A stretch of 64,000 nt of DNA from an uncultured Bacillota bacterium (GTDB lineage Bacteria > Bacillota_I > Bacilli_A > RFN20 > CAG-826): assembly GCA_949287245.1 (NCBI GenBank), contig CASEFL010000005.1, forward strand, positions 43,906 through 107,905, in the 5' to 3' direction. The notes under the pieces are model-generated. The model saw only the letters and a program-made list of their open reading frames with translations. It was not told the origin of the DNA and did no database searches. Shown here in pieces: positions 1 to 9,891 of the stretch (position 1 is its first letter; each line of letters starts with the position of its first letter). Both the position numbers and the translations under genes were made by a program.

Positions 1-537
1 GTTAATCGTACTCTTCTTGCTGAACTTACTCGTCGTCATCAAATGGTGGATGCTTCTTGGGGAGTACGAGAACTTCTTCCTTATTGTTTAAAGAACAATC
101 TTTTCAAAATTCATGCAAAAGAGTTTAAAGGCTATGCCCGCTGTTTTGATTCTTTAAAACATTATGTTGAATATAGTTTTGAACTTTTGGATCGAAATAT
201 TGCTTCTTCTTTATTCTTAGATGAACGGCCAATTTATACTCTTACTCATGACACACCGCCTGCCTTATATGGAGAAAATTCTTCGATTTCTAATTCTTTT
301 ATTTCCAATGGTTGTGTCATTGAGGGCGAAGTCAAAGATAGCATTATTTGCCGAAATGTTCGCGTTGGTAAAAATGCGAAAGTAAGGCGTTCAATTATTT
401 TGTCTAACGTCGCGATTGGGGATCGTTGTTCTCTTCAAGATGTTGTTGTTGATAAATATGCGATTGTTACAGCACGTCATGAATTAAAGGGCGACCCAAC
501 CAATATTATTTATTTTCCACAAGGAGCTATTTTATGA
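1..537 (+). CDS. glgD: Glucose-1-phosphate adenylyltransferase subunit GlgD, 3' part
   Basis: The reading frame is open from base 1, so the gene begins before the window. The visible 178 residues hold the end of the nucleotidyltransferase domain and a left-handed beta-helix (hexapeptide pattern around ISNGCVIEGEVKDSII and VRVGKNAKV). GlgD is the non-catalytic or regulatory partner of GlgC in Firmicutes and helps make ADP-glucose for glycogen. The stop overlaps the start of glgA (ATGA), so the two are translationally coupled. glgC is probably just upstream, outside the window. GlgC itself cannot be excluded from the C-terminal half alone, but the sequence reads more like GlgD. Confidence 0.85.
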   Translation, partial: VNRTLLAELTRRHQMVDASWGVRELLPYCLKNNLFKIHAKEFKGYARCFDSLKHYVEYSFELLDRNIASSLFLDERPIYTLTHDTPPALYGENSSISNSFISNGCVIEGEVKDSIICRNVRVGKNAKVRRSIILSNVAIGDRCSLQDVVVDKYAIVTARHELKGDPTNIIYFPQGAIL

Positions 538-1970
538 ACATTGTCATGGTTGCCAGTGAATCACTACCTTTTGCTAAATCGGGCGGACTTGCGGATGTTG
601 TTTATTCTCTTTCTTCCGCTTTGGTTTCAAAGGGCGAGAAGGTAAGTATTATTCTTCCTTATTATCAACAAATTGCAAAAAAAGGAATTGAGCTTGAATA
701 TGTTGCGCAATATGACATTCGTATGTCTTGGCGTGATCAAGCCGTGACGCTTTATAAAAAAGAGGAAGAGGGAATTGATTATTACTTTATTGCAAACGAC
801 TACTATTTCCGTCGAGAAAAGATGTATGACTACATGGACGATGGTGAACGTTTTGCCTTCTTTGCCTTAGCTTCCACGGAAGCGATTCGTTATCTTAAAG
901 AGAAAGTGGATATTGTTCATGTTCACGATTGGCAGGCTGCCATTATTCCCACTCTTGTTGCGGAAAATTATTATAAAGACCCAACTTTTGCAGGGATAAA
1001 GTTTGTTTTAACCATTCATAACCCTGCTTTTAAAGGAATGCTTGATCGTTATTTTGTTTCTGATTTTTTCAACCTTTCTGATTACTTATTTGACATTGGA
1101 AAAATCCGTTTTGAAGGAATGTTTTCCACTTTAAAGTCAGGTATTATTTATAGCGATGTTATTACCACTGTTTCTCCTACGCATCGCGAAGAACTTCTTA
1201 CGCGTGAAGGAGGGCAAGGTTTGGATACGGTTTTAGAGTATCGACGAGATGATTTTTATGGCATTTTGAATGGGATTGATTATGAAGAATGGTCTCCTCA
1301 TAAAGATCCCTTTATTGCAAAAAAATATAACAAGACAAGTTTAGAAATTGGGAAACATCTTAATCAAGCCGACTTATTAAGAAGTTATAACCTTCATTGG
1401 TATGGAGGTCCCGTATATGGAATGGTATCGCGTTTAACTTGGCAAAAGGGTGTTGATTTGGTGCTTGAAGAAGCACGAAGCATATTGTCCAAAGGAGGAA
1501 ACTTCGTCCTTCTTGGCTCTGGAGAATATGAAGTTGAACAAAAGTTTGAGGCATTAAGAACACAATATCCTGATACCTGTGGGATTTATATTGGTTATAA
1601 CAACGCTCTTGCTCATAAAATTTACGCTGGTTGTGATTTCTTCCTTATGCCCTCTTTATTTGAACCTTGTGGGCTTAGCCAAATGATTGCTCAGCGCTAT
1701 GGAACCTTGCCTATTTGTCGAAAAACAGGCGGGTTAGCCGATAGTGTTCATCCCTATGATGGAGTCATTTCAGGAAAAGAAGATGGTCTTTTATTTGAAG
1801 ACTATAATATCCAAGGCCTCGATTACGCAATTTATCGCGCCGAAGAGTTATATCGCAATCAAGAAGGTTATTACAAAGTAGCCCGTGTTGCCATGAATCA
1901 AGATCATTCTTGGGCTACTTCTGCAAAAAATTATTTAACTCTCTATCGCAAAGTGCTTAAGAAAAAATAA
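534..1970 (+). CDS. glgA: Glycogen synthase (ADP-glucose type)
   Basis: This 478-residue GT5 glycosyltransferase transfers glucose from ADP-glucose to growing alpha-1,4-glucan in the cytoplasm. The N-terminal ADP-glucose-binding motif KSGGLADV is at residues 15-22, HVHDWQAA follows near residue 130, and the C-terminal GT-B half carries [17 protein letters not shown] and a KTGGLADSV motif. Length is normal for the family. The start overlaps the glgD stop by four bases. No terminator is evident before leuS, which starts 29 bases later. Confidence 0.95.
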   Translation: MNIVMVASESLPFAKSGGLADVVYSLSSALVSKGEKVSIILPYYQQIAKKGIELEYVAQYDIRMSWRDQAVTLYKKEEEGIDYYFIANDYYFRREKMYDYMDDGERFAFFALASTEAIRYLKEKVDIVHVHDWQAAIIPTLVAENYYKDPTFAGIKFVLTIHNPAFKGMLDRYFVSDFFNLSDYLFDIGKIRFEGMFSTLKSGIIYSDVITTVSPTHREELLTREGGQGLDTVLEYRRDDFYGILNGIDYEEWSPHKDPFIAKKYNKTSLEIGKHLNQADLLRSYNLHWYGGPVYGMVSRLTWQKGVDLVLEEARSILSKGGNFVLLGSGEYEVEQKFEALRTQYPDTCGIYIGYNNALAHKIYAGCDFFLMPSLFEPCGLSQMIAQRYGTLPICRKTGGLADSVHPYDGVISGKEDGLLFEDYNIQGLDYAIYRAEELYRNQEGYYKVARVAMNQDHSWATSAKNYLTLYRKVLKKK

Positions 1971-1999
1971 AATACGGGGCGTCCTTGAAAGGAGTCCTT

Positions 2000-4402
2000 A
2001 TGTACGACCATAAACGTATCGAATCAAAGTGGAAGAAATATTGGGAAGAGAATAACACGTTTTATTGTGACACCCACGATTTTTCAAAACCAAAATATTA
2101 TGCCTTAGATATGTTTCCTTTTCCTTCTGGGCAAGGGCTTCATGTTGGTCATCCAGAAGGATATACCGCGACCGATATTGTCTCGCGAATGAAAAGGATG
2201 CAAGGGTATAACGTTTTACATCCTATGGGCTGGGATGCTTTTGGTTTGCCTGCGGAACAATATGCCATTGAACATAATGAACATCCGGAAATTTCTACAA
2301 GAAAAAACATTGCCCATTTTAAAGAACAAATTAAAGCTTTAGGAATGTCGATTGACTGGAGCAAAGAAATCTCAACCATTGACAAAGGTTACTATAAATG
2401 GACCCAGTGGATTTTCTGTCGCTTATTTGAACATGATTTAGCTTATGTAGCGGATGTTCCCGTTAATTTTTGTCCGGAACTTGGGACGGTTTTGGCAAAT
2501 GAAGAAGTCATTGATGGAAAATCGGAACGGGGTGGTTATCCCGTTATCCGTATGCCCATGCGTCAATGGATGTTAAAAATTACCGCTTATGCGGATCGTC
2601 TTGAAAAAGATTTATCTCTCCTTAATTGGCCAAAATCCACGATGGAAATGCAAAAAAATTGGATTGGGCGCTCGGAAGGAGTAGAAATTACCTTTAAAGT
2701 GAAAAATAGCGAAGAAACGTTTAAAGTTTTTACTACAAGAGTCGATACTTTGTATGGCTGTACTTATTGTTGCCTTGCTCCGGAACACCCTTTAGTGAAA
2801 AAACTCGTGGGAAAAAAGGAGGCAAAAGAGGTTTTTGCTTATGTTGAGGAAAGCGCAAGAAAAAGCGATTTAACGCGCACCTCCTTAAATAAAGAAAAGA
2901 CAGGGGTGCCTCTTGGAGCGATGGCTATTAACCCAATTAATCAAAAAGAGATTCCTATTTATGTAGCCGATTACGTATTAGGAAGCTACGGAACAGGGGC
3001 GGTTATGGCAGTTCCTGCTCACGATGAACGCGACTATGATTTTGCAAAAGCGCATCATCTTCCCATGATTCAAGTCTTAGAAGGAGATATCTCTAAAAAA
3101 GCGATGATTGATGATGCTCCGCATATGAATTCTGGGGATGCGGATGGCAAAAATATTGCGGAAGCAAAAAAGATTATTACTGAGAAATTGGTTACCTTAG
3201 GCGCAGGAAAAAAAGTCATTAATTATAAACTTCGTGATTGGCTTTTTAGTCGTCAACGTTATTGGGGGGAACCTATGCCTGTTGTGATTACAGATGATGG
3301 CGTCCCTCACATTCTTCCTGATGAAGAACTCCCGTTAACTTTACCTGAACTTGATAATTACACACCAACAAAGGATGGAAAACCTCCTTTAGCAAAAGCC
3401 CCCTCTTCTTGGTTAAATGTTTCCTATCAAGGGAAACATGCCGTAAGAGAAACAAATACAATGCCGCAATGGGCGGGATCTTGTTGGTATTATATTCGCT
3501 ATATTGATCCTCATAATAGTGAGGCTCTTGGCGATAAAAAGTTACTCGACCATTGGCTTCCAGTTGATTTATATATCGGCGGACAAGAGCATGCTGTATT
3601 GCATCTTCTTTATGCACGCTTTTGGCATAAATTCTTATACGATATTGGGGTTTTATCTTCTAAGGAACCTTTCACGCGTTTATTCCATCAAGGCATGATT
3701 CTTGGTGCGAATAATGAAAAGATGAGTAAATCACGAGGAAATGTGGTAAATCCAGATGAGATTGTGGAAACTTCTGGTGCCGATTCCTTGCGCTTATTTG
3801 AAATGTTTGCGGGCCCCTTATCCGATAGCAAACCTTGGTCAACTTCTGGGCTAAATGGGGCAAGACGGTTTATTGAACGTGCTTATCGATTAGTGGATGG
3901 TGAGGAAGAAAAGAAACGCCATTCTCTTGAGAATTCCCATGAACTTGATTTTGTTTATCATTCAATGGTCAAAAAATGTACGGAAGATTTTGAAACTTTA
4001 GATTTTAATACTGCCATTTCTTCGATGATGGTCTTTGTTAATGAGTGTTATAAGGTAAAATCTCTTTATGTTCCTTACTTAGAAGGATTTACGAAGATTT
4101 TCTCTTGTATTTGTCCTTTCGCTGGAGAAGAAATGTGGTCGCTTCTTCATCATGAAGGGACAATTGCCTATGAGTCTTGGCCAAAATACGAAGAAAGTTA
4201 TTTGGTCCAAAAAAAGGTAAAAGTCGCCTTACAAATAAACGGAAAAGTGCGAGACGTTTTTGAAGTTTCACCAAGTGCGAACGAAGAGGAAATAAAAAAA
4301 CTAGCCTTAGAAAGTAAAAAGGTCGCTTCATATTTAGAAAATAAAACCATTCGTAAAATCATTTACATTCCTGGGAAAATTATGAATATTGTTGTTGGTT
4401 AG
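2000..4402 (+). CDS. leuS: Leucyl-tRNA synthetase
   Basis: This class I aminoacyl-tRNA synthetase charges tRNA-Leu. The HIGH signature appears as LHVGH near residue 45 and KMSKS is present in [11 protein letters not shown]. The CP1 editing domain shows TTRVDTLYG and [12 protein letters not shown]. At about 800 residues the length is standard for the bacterial enzyme. An in-frame TTG lies at 1985, but AAAGGAG at 1988-1994 sits at proper spacing from ATG 2000 and family proteins begin with a similar short MYDHK-type N-terminus, so I use 2000. Confidence 0.96.
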   Translation: MYDHKRIESKWKKYWEENNTFYCDTHDFSKPKYYALDMFPFPSGQGLHVGHPEGYTATDIVSRMKRMQGYNVLHPMGWDAFGLPAEQYAIEHNEHPEISTRKNIAHFKEQIKALGMSIDWSKEISTIDKGYYKWTQWIFCRLFEHDLAYVADVPVNFCPELGTVLANEEVIDGKSERGGYPVIRMPMRQWMLKITAYADRLEKDLSLLNWPKSTMEMQKNWIGRSEGVEITFKVKNSEETFKVFTTRVDTLYGCTYCCLAPEHPLVKKLVGKKEAKEVFAYVEESARKSDLTRTSLNKEKTGVPLGAMAINPINQKEIPIYVADYVLGSYGTGAVMAVPAHDERDYDFAKAHHLPMIQVLEGDISKKAMIDDAPHMNSGDADGKNIAEAKKIITEKLVTLGAGKKVINYKLRDWLFSRQRYWGEPMPVVITDDGVPHILPDEELPLTLPELDNYTPTKDGKPPLAKAPSSWLNVSYQGKHAVRETNTMPQWAGSCWYYIRYIDPHNSEALGDKKLLDHWLPVDLYIGGQEHAVLHLLYARFWHKFLYDIGVLSSKEPFTRLFHQGMILGANNEKMSKSRGNVVNPDEIVETSGADSLRLFEMFAGPLSDSKPWSTSGLNGARRFIERAYRLVDGEEEKKRHSLENSHELDFVYHSMVKKCTEDFETLDFNTAISSMMVFVNECYKVKSLYVPYLEGFTKIFSCICPFAGEEMWSLLHHEGTIAYESWPKYEESYLVQKKVKVALQINGKVRDVFEVSPSANEEEIKKLALESKKVASYLENKTIRKIIYIPGKIMNIVVG

Positions 4403-4531
4403 TTGCCCTTCTCATCTCCTTATTTTTATAGAAATACAGGCTTTTTTGATGCATCTTTTTTAATTGAGGAGTAGGATGCTTTTGGCAGGATATCTTAAAG
4501 AAAGAATCCTAGCTAAGGAGATGCCTTATTT
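4403..4531 (+). other. Intergenic leader upstream of coaX
   Basis: This 129-base gap holds a small GATGCATC palindrome followed by six T residues (about 4449-4462), possibly a weak terminator for leuS. A TAGGAT...ATCCTA pairing (about 4473 and 4507) lies just before the coaX ribosome-binding site. I recognise no known riboswitch class here. Confidence 0.3.
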
Positions 4532-5299
4532 ATGAATATTGCTGTTGATGTAGGGAATACGTTAACAAAATTTGGTTTAGAAGAAAGAGGAGTTGTTCTT
4601 TCTTCCTTTGAATGGTCGACAAATAGCAATCAGCGAAAAGATGAATTGCTTCGAGAATTAAAACGCTTCTTATCGCCTTTTTTGTCTAAGGATATAGATT
4701 TCCAAGCGATATTATCTTCTGTTGTGCCTTCTTTAAGCAAGGAATACGTGAAGGCTTTAGAAGAAATAACACATAAAAAAGTAACAATTGTGGGGCCTGG
4801 ACTTAAAACAGGATTAGCTTTATATGTTGATCATCCAAAGGAAGTGGGTGCGGATCTAATTGCGGCAAGTATTGGTGCTTTAAAATATGGAAAGGGAAAT
4901 CTTTTTATCGCAGATTTAGGAACCGCATCAAAATATATTTATCTAGATAAAGAGGGGAGATTTGCAGGGCTTTCGATTGCCCCTGGTCTTGATATTTCAG
5001 CAAAAGTCCTTTCCGAAAAGGGTGCCGCTTTGCCTTCCTTTGCTTATGAAATTCCTCCTTCTCCTTTAGGAAAAAATACTTTAGATTGTCTAAAAAGCGG
5101 GCTTATTTATGGAACTTATTTTGAAATCAATGGTTTTAAAAACGCCTTTGAAAAGATTGCCAATCATTCTTTGACTTGTTTTTTAACAGGAGGAAATGCT
5201 TCCTTTCTTGCCCCGTTATTTCCCGATTATTTTTATAAGGAAAATCTTGTTTTAGAAGGTCTTTTTTCGATATTAAAAAGGAGAGAAATTCATGATTAG
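4532..5299 (+). CDS. coaX: Type III pantothenate kinase
   Basis: CoaX phosphorylates pantothenate in the first step of coenzyme A synthesis and belongs to the ASKHA fold. The phosphate-1 motif DVGNTLTKFGL is at the N-terminus, the GADLIAASIGA segment follows, and the second phosphate motif reads ADLGTASKY. The 255-residue length matches the type III family, which is insensitive to CoA feedback. AAGGAGA precedes ATG 4532. The CDS overlaps the following membrane gene by eight bases, so vitamin uptake and its phosphorylation are probably co-expressed. Confidence 0.92.
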   Translation: MNIAVDVGNTLTKFGLEERGVVLSSFEWSTNSNQRKDELLRELKRFLSPFLSKDIDFQAILSSVVPSLSKEYVKALEEITHKKVTIVGPGLKTGLALYVDHPKEVGADLIAASIGALKYGKGNLFIADLGTASKYIYLDKEGRFAGLSIAPGLDISAKVLSEKGAALPSFAYEIPPSPLGKNTLDCLKSGLIYGTYFEINGFKNAFEKIANHSLTCFLTGGNASFLAPLFPDYFYKENLVLEGLFSILKRREIHD

Positions 5300-5978
5300 A
5301 ACCATTTTATTTTGGATTTTCCTTCTCCTTTTTCTTCTTATGTTTTTATTTCTTTTTCAAAAAAGTTATAAGAAACATTCAATTACGGCAAGAAGTGTTG
5401 CGATTGATGGTATTTTTGCCGCCATCATTTTCCTTCTTGGTTTTATTCCTCAACTTGGCTATATCCAGATTTTTCCTGGGATCTCATTAACGTTAAATCA
5501 TATCCCTGTTTTAATTGGAGCTTGTTTATTTGGGGCTAAAAAAGGAACACTTTATGGTTTTCTTTTTGGGATTACTTCCATGATTCAAGGTGCGATTAAT
5601 GGGACGGGTTTAAATGTTTTATTTATTTATCCTTGGATTGCCTTACCTCCTCGTATTCTTTTTGGATTATTTGCTGGTCTTTTCTTTTCTCTTCGAAAAA
5701 GAACTTCTAAGATATGGGGAAGTACTTTATTTGAAAGCATAGGCGCTTTCTTCCTTACAGTACTTCATACTGCTCTTGTTTTTGGGGATTTATTTCTCTT
5801 TTACTATGAAGAAACTCTATCCTTCTTTATTAGTGATAGCCCTATAATTCAAGGCGTTGGTTTTACTTTCTTAGGGGCCTTGCTTATTGGGGCCTTAGGA
5901 GAGGCAATTCTTGCTGCAATGGTTGTTCCTGCAACATGTGGCGGGGTAAGAAAAGCATTAGGAAATCGAAATGAATAA
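5292..5978 (+). CDS. ECF transporter S component, probably for pantothenate
   Basis: This 228-residue membrane protein has about six hydrophobic segments and the S-component pattern (ARSVAIDGIFAAI near residue 35; SLTLNHIPVLIGACLFGAK around 75-93). S components capture a vitamin and dock on the shared EcfT/EcfA1/EcfA2 module, which is not in this window. Coupling to coaX (8-base overlap, SD AAAAGGAG) suggests pantothenate as substrate. That is inference from context; the substrate cannot be read from sequence alone. Confidence 0.8.
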   Translation: MIRTILFWIFLLLFLLMFLFLFQKSYKKHSITARSVAIDGIFAAIIFLLGFIPQLGYIQIFPGISLTLNHIPVLIGACLFGAKKGTLYGFLFGITSMIQGAINGTGLNVLFIYPWIALPPRILFGLFAGLFFSLRKRTSKIWGSTLFESIGAFFLTVLHTALVFGDLFLFYYEETLSFFISDSPIIQGVGFTFLGALLIGALGEAILAAMVVPATCGGVRKALGNRNE

Positions 5979-5987
5979 AGGAGAATT

Positions 5988-7343
5988 ATGAATACAAAAA
6001 AGATTGCCAAAAGATATCAAAAAGAAGCATTACTCGCCTTACAAAAGTGGATACAAATTCCTTCCACTTATGATGAAAGTACAATTACGGAGGGTGCACC
6101 ATTTGGTAAAGGAGTGCAGAAGGCTCTTAAGTTCTTTGGAACTTTAGGAGAAAAAAATGGCTTCCATGTTGAAAATATTGATGGTTACGCAACCGAATTA
6201 TCTTATGGAGAGGAAGGTCCTTTAATTGGTATTTATGGACATGCAGATGTTGTTCCTCCTGGAGATAAATGGAAGCATGCTCCTTTTGGCGGCGTTTATG
6301 AGAATGGCGTTATTTATGGACGTGGAGCCACAGATGATAAAGGGCCTATGATTGCTGCTTTTTTTGCTACCAAAGCTTTAAAGGATTTAGGACTTATTCA
6401 AGGGTTCCGTGTCAAACTTGTTGCCGGTGGAGATGAAGAAAGAGGAAGTAGTTGTCTCCGTTATTATTTTGAAAAAGGGCATGGAGAAAAGCCTACTTTT
6501 GGCTTTACTCCTGATAGTGATTGGCCACTTATTTATGGAGAAAAAGGAATGCGCGGCTACTCCTTAACAAGAGTATGCGATTTATCACCGATTGTTGCTA
6601 TGGATGGAGGAAGCGTTTCTAACGCTGTCTGTGATTCTCTTTTGGTGACAATGAAGAAGAATATAGAAATTGAAAAAGCAGTAAAAAGAGAGGGGATTGA
6701 CGCCGATTTATTAGGTAATGAAGCCTTAACGATGATTCGTTTTAAAGGAAAAGCGGCGCATGGTTCTACTCCTGAACTTGGTAAAAATGCAGCGGGTAGT
6801 GCCTTCTCTTTCCTTGGGAAAGAATGCAAAAATATTTGGTTAGAAAAATTAGGAAATATTCTTCTTTCTGGAGATGGTTCTTTCTGGGGCGGAAGAGATG
6901 AAAGCAAAGAATTAGGCAAAGCTAGTTATAATTATGGTGTGATTAATTATGACGGAAAAAGATTAAAGATTTCTTTAGATTTCCGTTTTGGTGAAACTGC
7001 AGATCCAGATTGTTTAATGAAAAAATTAGGTGAGGAATCAAAAATGAATCTTGTTTTGCTTAATGAGCATAAGCATCTTCTTTTTGATAAAAAGAGTCCC
7101 TTGGTCAAAACCTTACTTACTTCCTATCGTTTTGTAAGCGGTGATCTTTTTGCTAAGCCATTTACCATTGGGGGAGGAACTTACGCAAAAGAAGCACCGA
7201 ATACGGTTGCCTTTGGTGCTTGTTTTAAAGGAAGAGATGGGAATATGCATGCTCCAGAAGAATATTTATTAGAGAAAGACTTCATGCTGGATATTGCTAT
7301 TTATATGAAAGCGATTTTATCTTTGGGGAAGAAAGCAAAGTGA
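5988..7343 (+). CDS. pepV: M20 family dipeptidase PepV-like
   Basis: This 451-residue zinc dipeptidase cleaves a broad range of dipeptides in the cytoplasm. The metal-binding M20 signatures are present: GIYGHADVVPPGDKW, GRGATDDKGP and GGDEERGSS. The C-terminal TIGGGTYAKEAPNTVAFG is also typical of PepV. GGAG precedes the ATG. The stop overlaps the GTG start of trmB. Confidence 0.9.
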   Translation: MNTKKIAKRYQKEALLALQKWIQIPSTYDESTITEGAPFGKGVQKALKFFGTLGEKNGFHVENIDGYATELSYGEEGPLIGIYGHADVVPPGDKWKHAPFGGVYENGVIYGRGATDDKGPMIAAFFATKALKDLGLIQGFRVKLVAGGDEERGSSCLRYYFEKGHGEKPTFGFTPDSDWPLIYGEKGMRGYSLTRVCDLSPIVAMDGGSVSNAVCDSLLVTMKKNIEIEKAVKREGIDADLLGNEALTMIRFKGKAAHGSTPELGKNAAGSAFSFLGKECKNIWLEKLGNILLSGDGSFWGGRDESKELGKASYNYGVINYDGKRLKISLDFRFGETADPDCLMKKLGEESKMNLVLLNEHKHLLFDKKSPLVKTLLTSYRFVSGDLFAKPFTIGGGTYAKEAPNTVAFGACFKGRDGNMHAPEEYLLEKDFMLDIAIYMKAILSLGKKAK

Positions 7344-7951
7344 GAGGAAGATACAAGGCTTGGGCACCAAGTTTATTAAAGGAACATCCTGAATATGTTT
7401 TTCAAGGGGAAAAGGATCCTTTTCTTGATGAAGCAAAAGAACTAGAAATTGGTGCAGGGAAAGGGTCTTTTGCTGTCCAAATGGCAAAAAAGGGCCATGT
7501 TTTGCTTGCTTTAGAGCGGGATATTTCTTGTGCCGGTTTATTTTTAAAAAAACTTCTTCTTGAAGAAGAAAGTCTTCCTTTACGGATTTTTCCTGTTGAT
7601 TTCGACGATGCTTTGCCTATTTTGGGCAAGAAAAAATTTACGAAGATTTATCTTAATTTTTCTGATCCCTGGCCCAAGAAAAAGCATGAAAAACGAAGAC
7701 TATTTTATCCTCCGCGCTTTTCCCAAATTGGTAATCTTTTAGATCGTGGGGGAGAGATTTATATCAAAACGGATAATGATGACTTATATTCTTATGCGTT
7801 AAAGTGTGTGGAACCTTCGGGATTTTTTATGAAAAAAAGACAAGATATTTATGAAAACGTTGAACAGATGGACGCGATGAGTGAATATGAAGCGAATTTT
7901 CGTAAGGAAGGGAAAAATATCCATCGTTTAATCTTAGGGAAGGAGAATTAA
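7340..7951 (+). CDS. trmB: tRNA (guanine-N7-)-methyltransferase
   Basis: TrmB methylates G46 of tRNA using S-adenosylmethionine. The SAM motif is LEIGAGKGSF and the family signature LNFSDPWPKKKHEKRRL is intact. The start is GTG at 7340, overlapping the pepV stop. It gives the conserved N-terminus MRGRYKAWAP, which supports this choice. The 203-residue length is typical. Confidence 0.94.
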   Translation: MRGRYKAWAPSLLKEHPEYVFQGEKDPFLDEAKELEIGAGKGSFAVQMAKKGHVLLALERDISCAGLFLKKLLLEEESLPLRIFPVDFDDALPILGKKKFTKIYLNFSDPWPKKKHEKRRLFYPPRFSQIGNLLDRGGEIYIKTDNDDLYSYALKCVEPSGFFMKKRQDIYENVEQMDAMSEYEANFRKEGKNIHRLILGKEN

Positions 7952-7955
7952 CTGC

Positions 7956-8561
7956 ATGTATCGTTTATTTTATAACCATGAAGTAACAGGAGATGTTTTG
8001 TTCTTGTTATTAAAACCAGAACTCATACCAAATAAAGTTATCGAAAAAGAAAATGCGGCACTTCTTTACTTGAATGATGAACTTATTGGTGTGAACTTTT
8101 TTCATGTTTCGCGAATTATTCGTTTATATAGTCACGGGATGATTGCTACTCCAGGAGAAGAACTTTTAACAATTGTAAATTCTTTATTAAAAGAAGTGGG
8201 GCTTCCTGCTTTACCTCCAACACTTGACTCTGGTTATCATGTTTTCCGCCTTATGAAAAGAGAAGAACATCCTCTTTCTGATCAATTGTCTATCCTTACT
8301 TTAAAAGACAAAGAGAGAGAATATTCTACTGTTACCTCTTTAAAAGAACTAAAAGAAGGTGCTTATGTTGTTGCTGCAACCGCAAACTGTATCCTGCGTG
8401 ATGGAAGCTTATTTACGCCTCATGAGGATCATCATATTCCTGTCGATTTATATCTTTGTTCACCATATGCCTTGCGTTTAGGGGAAAGAAAAGATATTCC
8501 CTTTTATCCAGAAGGATATGAAGAGGGAGAAGATTTTTATCTTCCTAAGGAGGAAAAATAA
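7956..8561 (+). CDS. YtpR-like tRNA-binding (EMAP/OB-fold) protein
   Basis: This 201-residue protein resembles the YtpR family of Firmicutes: an N-terminal DUF4479-like region (MYRLFYNHEVTGDVLFLLL) followed by an OB-fold tRNA-binding domain like the beta-subunit extension of PheT (TVTSLKELKEGAYVVAATANCILRDG). The exact cellular role of YtpR is unsettled. AAGGAG at about 7940 is well placed for ATG 7956, and pncB starts at its stop codon, so pepV-trmB-ytpR-pncB form one operon. Confidence 0.7.
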   Translation: MYRLFYNHEVTGDVLFLLLKPELIPNKVIEKENAALLYLNDELIGVNFFHVSRIIRLYSHGMIATPGEELLTIVNSLLKEVGLPALPPTLDSGYHVFRLMKREEHPLSDQLSILTLKDKEREYSTVTSLKELKEGAYVVAATANCILRDGSLFTPHEDHHIPVDLYLCSPYALRLGERKDIPFYPEGYEEGEDFYLPKEEK

Positions 8562-9664
8562 TGGAAGAGTTAGAGATTCATTTAAAAGAACAAGGGAAGA
8601 TTTCTCGTTTAACAAATAAAACATTCCAATTTGACTCGCGGATTGGCGAAGGTTTTTGGAGTGCAAATTATTTTTTAAAAACTCGAGAGATTGTTCGAAA
8701 ATGCGCTCCAGGACACATCGTGGAAGAACAATTCTTTCAAAGAAAAGATAACGTTATGGTGTGTGGTATTGATGAATGCATTGCTCTTCTTCACCAATTT
8801 GCCGCGCATCCTGAGGACCTAGAAATTTGGGCATTAAACGATGGAGACATCGTAAGTGCTGGTGAACCTGTAATAAAAATATTCGGACGATATGAGGATT
8901 TTGGCTATTTAGAATCGATTTTAGATGGGATATTAGCTAGAAGAAGTTCGGTGACAACAAACGTAAAAGAAGTGGTTACTGCTTTGCGTGGAACCGACGC
9001 TTTTTCCATGGCAGACCGCCAAGATGATTATCAAACCCAAGCAGGAGATGGCTATAGTACTTATGTTGCCGGTATTAAGAAATTTTCTACCGATGCTCAA
9101 GGTTCATGGGTGGGAGTTAAAGGAATGGGTACAATGCCGCATGCTTTAATTGAGATTGCAAATGGTGATATCGTGAAAGCAGCCAAGATGTATAAATCCA
9201 CCTATCCTGAGGAACAAGTGACTTGTTTAATTGATTATCATAACAATGTTGTTCGTGATACGTTAACCGTTGCTAAAGAGTTAGGCCATGATTTAAGAGG
9301 AGTGCGCGTTGATACCTCAAAAGCCTTAATCGATCATTATTTTGATGACAAAGATACCAGCGGTTTTGATCCCCATGGTGTATGCAAAGAACTGATTTAT
9401 GCTTTAAAGAAAGCATTAATTCAAAACGGTTATGATTGGGTAAAAATCACAGTTTCTAGTGGTTTTACGGCAAAGAAAATTGAAGAATGGACACGGCTTG
9501 GTGTGCCTGTTGATTGTTATGGTGTAGGAAGCTCTCTTATTGTGAATGATACCGTTGGTTTTACAGGCGACTTAGTAAAAATTGATGGGAAAGATGAGGC
9601 AAAAGAAGGAAGAAAAGATATTCCTTCTACGCGTCTTCTTCGTGTTCCTTATTTTTCGCATTGA
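8561..9664 (+). CDS. pncB: Nicotinate phosphoribosyltransferase
   Basis: This 367-residue enzyme converts nicotinate and PRPP to nicotinate mononucleotide in NAD salvage. It is the shorter COG1488-type form. Visible features are the KGMGTMPHALIE segment with the active-site His, the VRVDTS strand, and the ITVSSGFTAKKIEEW phosphate-binding region. It is the last gene of its operon, closed by a strong terminator at 9681-9709. Confidence 0.9.
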   Translation: MEELEIHLKEQGKISRLTNKTFQFDSRIGEGFWSANYFLKTREIVRKCAPGHIVEEQFFQRKDNVMVCGIDECIALLHQFAAHPEDLEIWALNDGDIVSAGEPVIKIFGRYEDFGYLESILDGILARRSSVTTNVKEVVTALRGTDAFSMADRQDDYQTQAGDGYSTYVAGIKKFSTDAQGSWVGVKGMGTMPHALIEIANGDIVKAAKMYKSTYPEEQVTCLIDYHNNVVRDTLTVAKELGHDLRGVRVDTSKALIDHYFDDKDTSGFDPHGVCKELIYALKKALIQNGYDWVKITVSSGFTAKKIEEWTRLGVPVDCYGVGSSLIVNDTVGFTGDLVKIDGKDEAKEGRKDIPSTRLLRVPYFSH

Positions 9665-9680
9665 AACAAAAAGAAAAGAA

Positions 9681-9709
9681 AAACATCCTTTTTCGAGGGA
9701 TGTTTTTTC
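9681..9709 (+). terminator. Rho-independent terminator after pncB
   Basis: AAACATCC pairs with GGATGTTT around a nine-base loop and runs into a T tract. Confidence 0.88.
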
Positions 9710-9719
9710 TTATATAACA

Positions 9720-9733
9720 TGAAAACGCTTACA
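9720..9733 (+). promoter_or_regulatory. cre (catabolite-responsive element)
   Basis: TGAAAACGCTTACA matches the CcpA operator consensus TGWAANCGNTNWCA at every position. It lies about 160 bases upstream of the CcpA-like gene, so autoregulation is the simplest reading. Confidence 0.75.
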
Positions 9734-9766
9734 AGATAATTTATTCGATAAATCCCTATGATTTAT

Positions 9767-9798
9767 GAAAGTTTACATTCGAAATATATGTAACTTTC
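9767..9798. promoter_or_regulatory. Inverted repeat upstream of the ccpA-like gene
   Basis: GAAAGTTTACAT is mirrored by ATGTAACTTTC, an imperfect palindrome (one base deleted) centred about 115 bases before the start codon. It differs from the cre site and could bind a second regulator. Confidence 0.45.
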
Positions 9799-9830
9799 AC
9801 ATCTCTTTCATGAAAATAAATAAAAATATA

Positions 9831-9860
9831 TTGGAAAACTAGTTTTTGAGTTGTCATAAT
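9831..9860 (+). promoter_or_regulatory. Sigma-A type promoter for the ccpA-like gene
   Basis: A -35 element TTGGAA and a -10 element CATAAT are separated by 18 bases, with the start codon 31 bases downstream. Confidence 0.55.
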
Positions 9861-9891
9861 TTAATTGGCAATTTGCCGAAAGGGGATAAGA

